This document shows, in pieces, positions 63,941 to 64,000 of a stretch of DNA of 64,000 bases (positions are counted from its first letter, which is position 1; every line of letters starts with the position of its first letter). A program made the position numbers and the translations under genes. The notes under the pieces are model-generated. The model worked only from the letters and a program-made list of their open reading frames with translations, was not told the origin of the DNA and made no database searches. The DNA is from Thauera sedimentorum (GTDB lineage: Bacteria; Pseudomonadota; Gammaproteobacteria; Burkholderiales; Rhodocyclaceae): positions 1,222,586 to 1,286,585 of the forward strand of contig NZ_JACTAH010000002.1 in the NCBI RefSeq assembly GCF_014489115.1, read 5' to 3'.

Positions 63941-64000
63941 ATGGACGATCAACGCTTTGAGATAATCCGGTCGGCGCTCGCAGTGGAGCTCCGCCAAGCC
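63941..64000 (+). CDS. Start of a gene running off the window (tentative)
   Basis: An open frame from ATG 63941 reads MDDQRFEIIRSALAVELRQA and continues past the edge. The pattern resembles the N-terminus of some transposases, but twenty residues are too few to decide. Confidence 0.25.
   Translation, partial: MDDQRFEIIRSALAVELRQA

Overview
The window is chromosomal DNA of a GC-rich betaproteobacterium. The order of the ribosomal genes, the uvrA / MFS / ssb block and the protein sequences suggest Rhodocyclales (Thauera/Azoarcus-like). This is a judgement from protein appearance, not from a search.

Bases 1-23472 are the conserved transcription/translation super-cluster, all on the + strand: the 3' end of rpoB, rpoC, the str operon (rpsL, rpsG, fusA, tuf), the S10 operon (rpsJ to rpsQ), the spc operon (rplN to rpmJ, with secY and infA) and the alpha operon (rpsM, rpsK, rpsD, rpoA, rplQ), ending in a clear terminator. 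Several junctions carry perfect hairpins. Two of these overlap strong promoter-like sequences, ahead of rplC and ahead of rplN. Bases 23510-30239 are ordinary housekeeping genes: galE, a DUF2237 protein, a small hypothetical gene, uvrA, a divergent MFS transporter and ssb with its terminator.

Directly after the ssb terminator the composition drops in GC and an accessory region begins that runs to the end of the window. It opens with four overlapping genes (30307-35626): three tyrosine recombinases and a small coiled-coil protein, preceded by an inverted repeat that may be a recombination site. The layout recalls recombinase-trio elements (RIT, Tn554-like, or gamma-mobile-trio islands). Next, on the - strand, is a mutagenesis/defence operon read from 43298 down to 37196: a zinc-ribbon protein, umuD, umuC, a small HTH protein and a 1260-residue SIR2 protein resembling the anti-phage sirtuin Dsr1. 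It starts at a promoter whose -10 box lies inside a LexA box, so the defence gene looks SOS-controlled. A second, diverged umuC-HTH copy with umuC truncated lies just beyond dsr1. A yedK/HMCES gene diverges from the same LexA-box region.

From 45.8 to 60.2 kb is a heavy-metal resistance island: a short CDF-like transporter with a divergent CadR/PbrR-type MerR regulator and a textbook 19-bp-spacer operator; two CzcI-like proteins; a DsbB/DsbA-type thiol pair; a czcI-czcC-(extra protein)-czcB-czcA-(His-rich protein) efflux operon; a DUF4148 protein; the divergent two-component pair czcR-czcS; a decayed DmeF-like transporter; and a YnfA-family protein. The last 3.8 kb is a decayed zone holding five antitoxin-like genes or fragments without visible toxins, an IS481-family transposase remnant and an unknown 151-residue gene.
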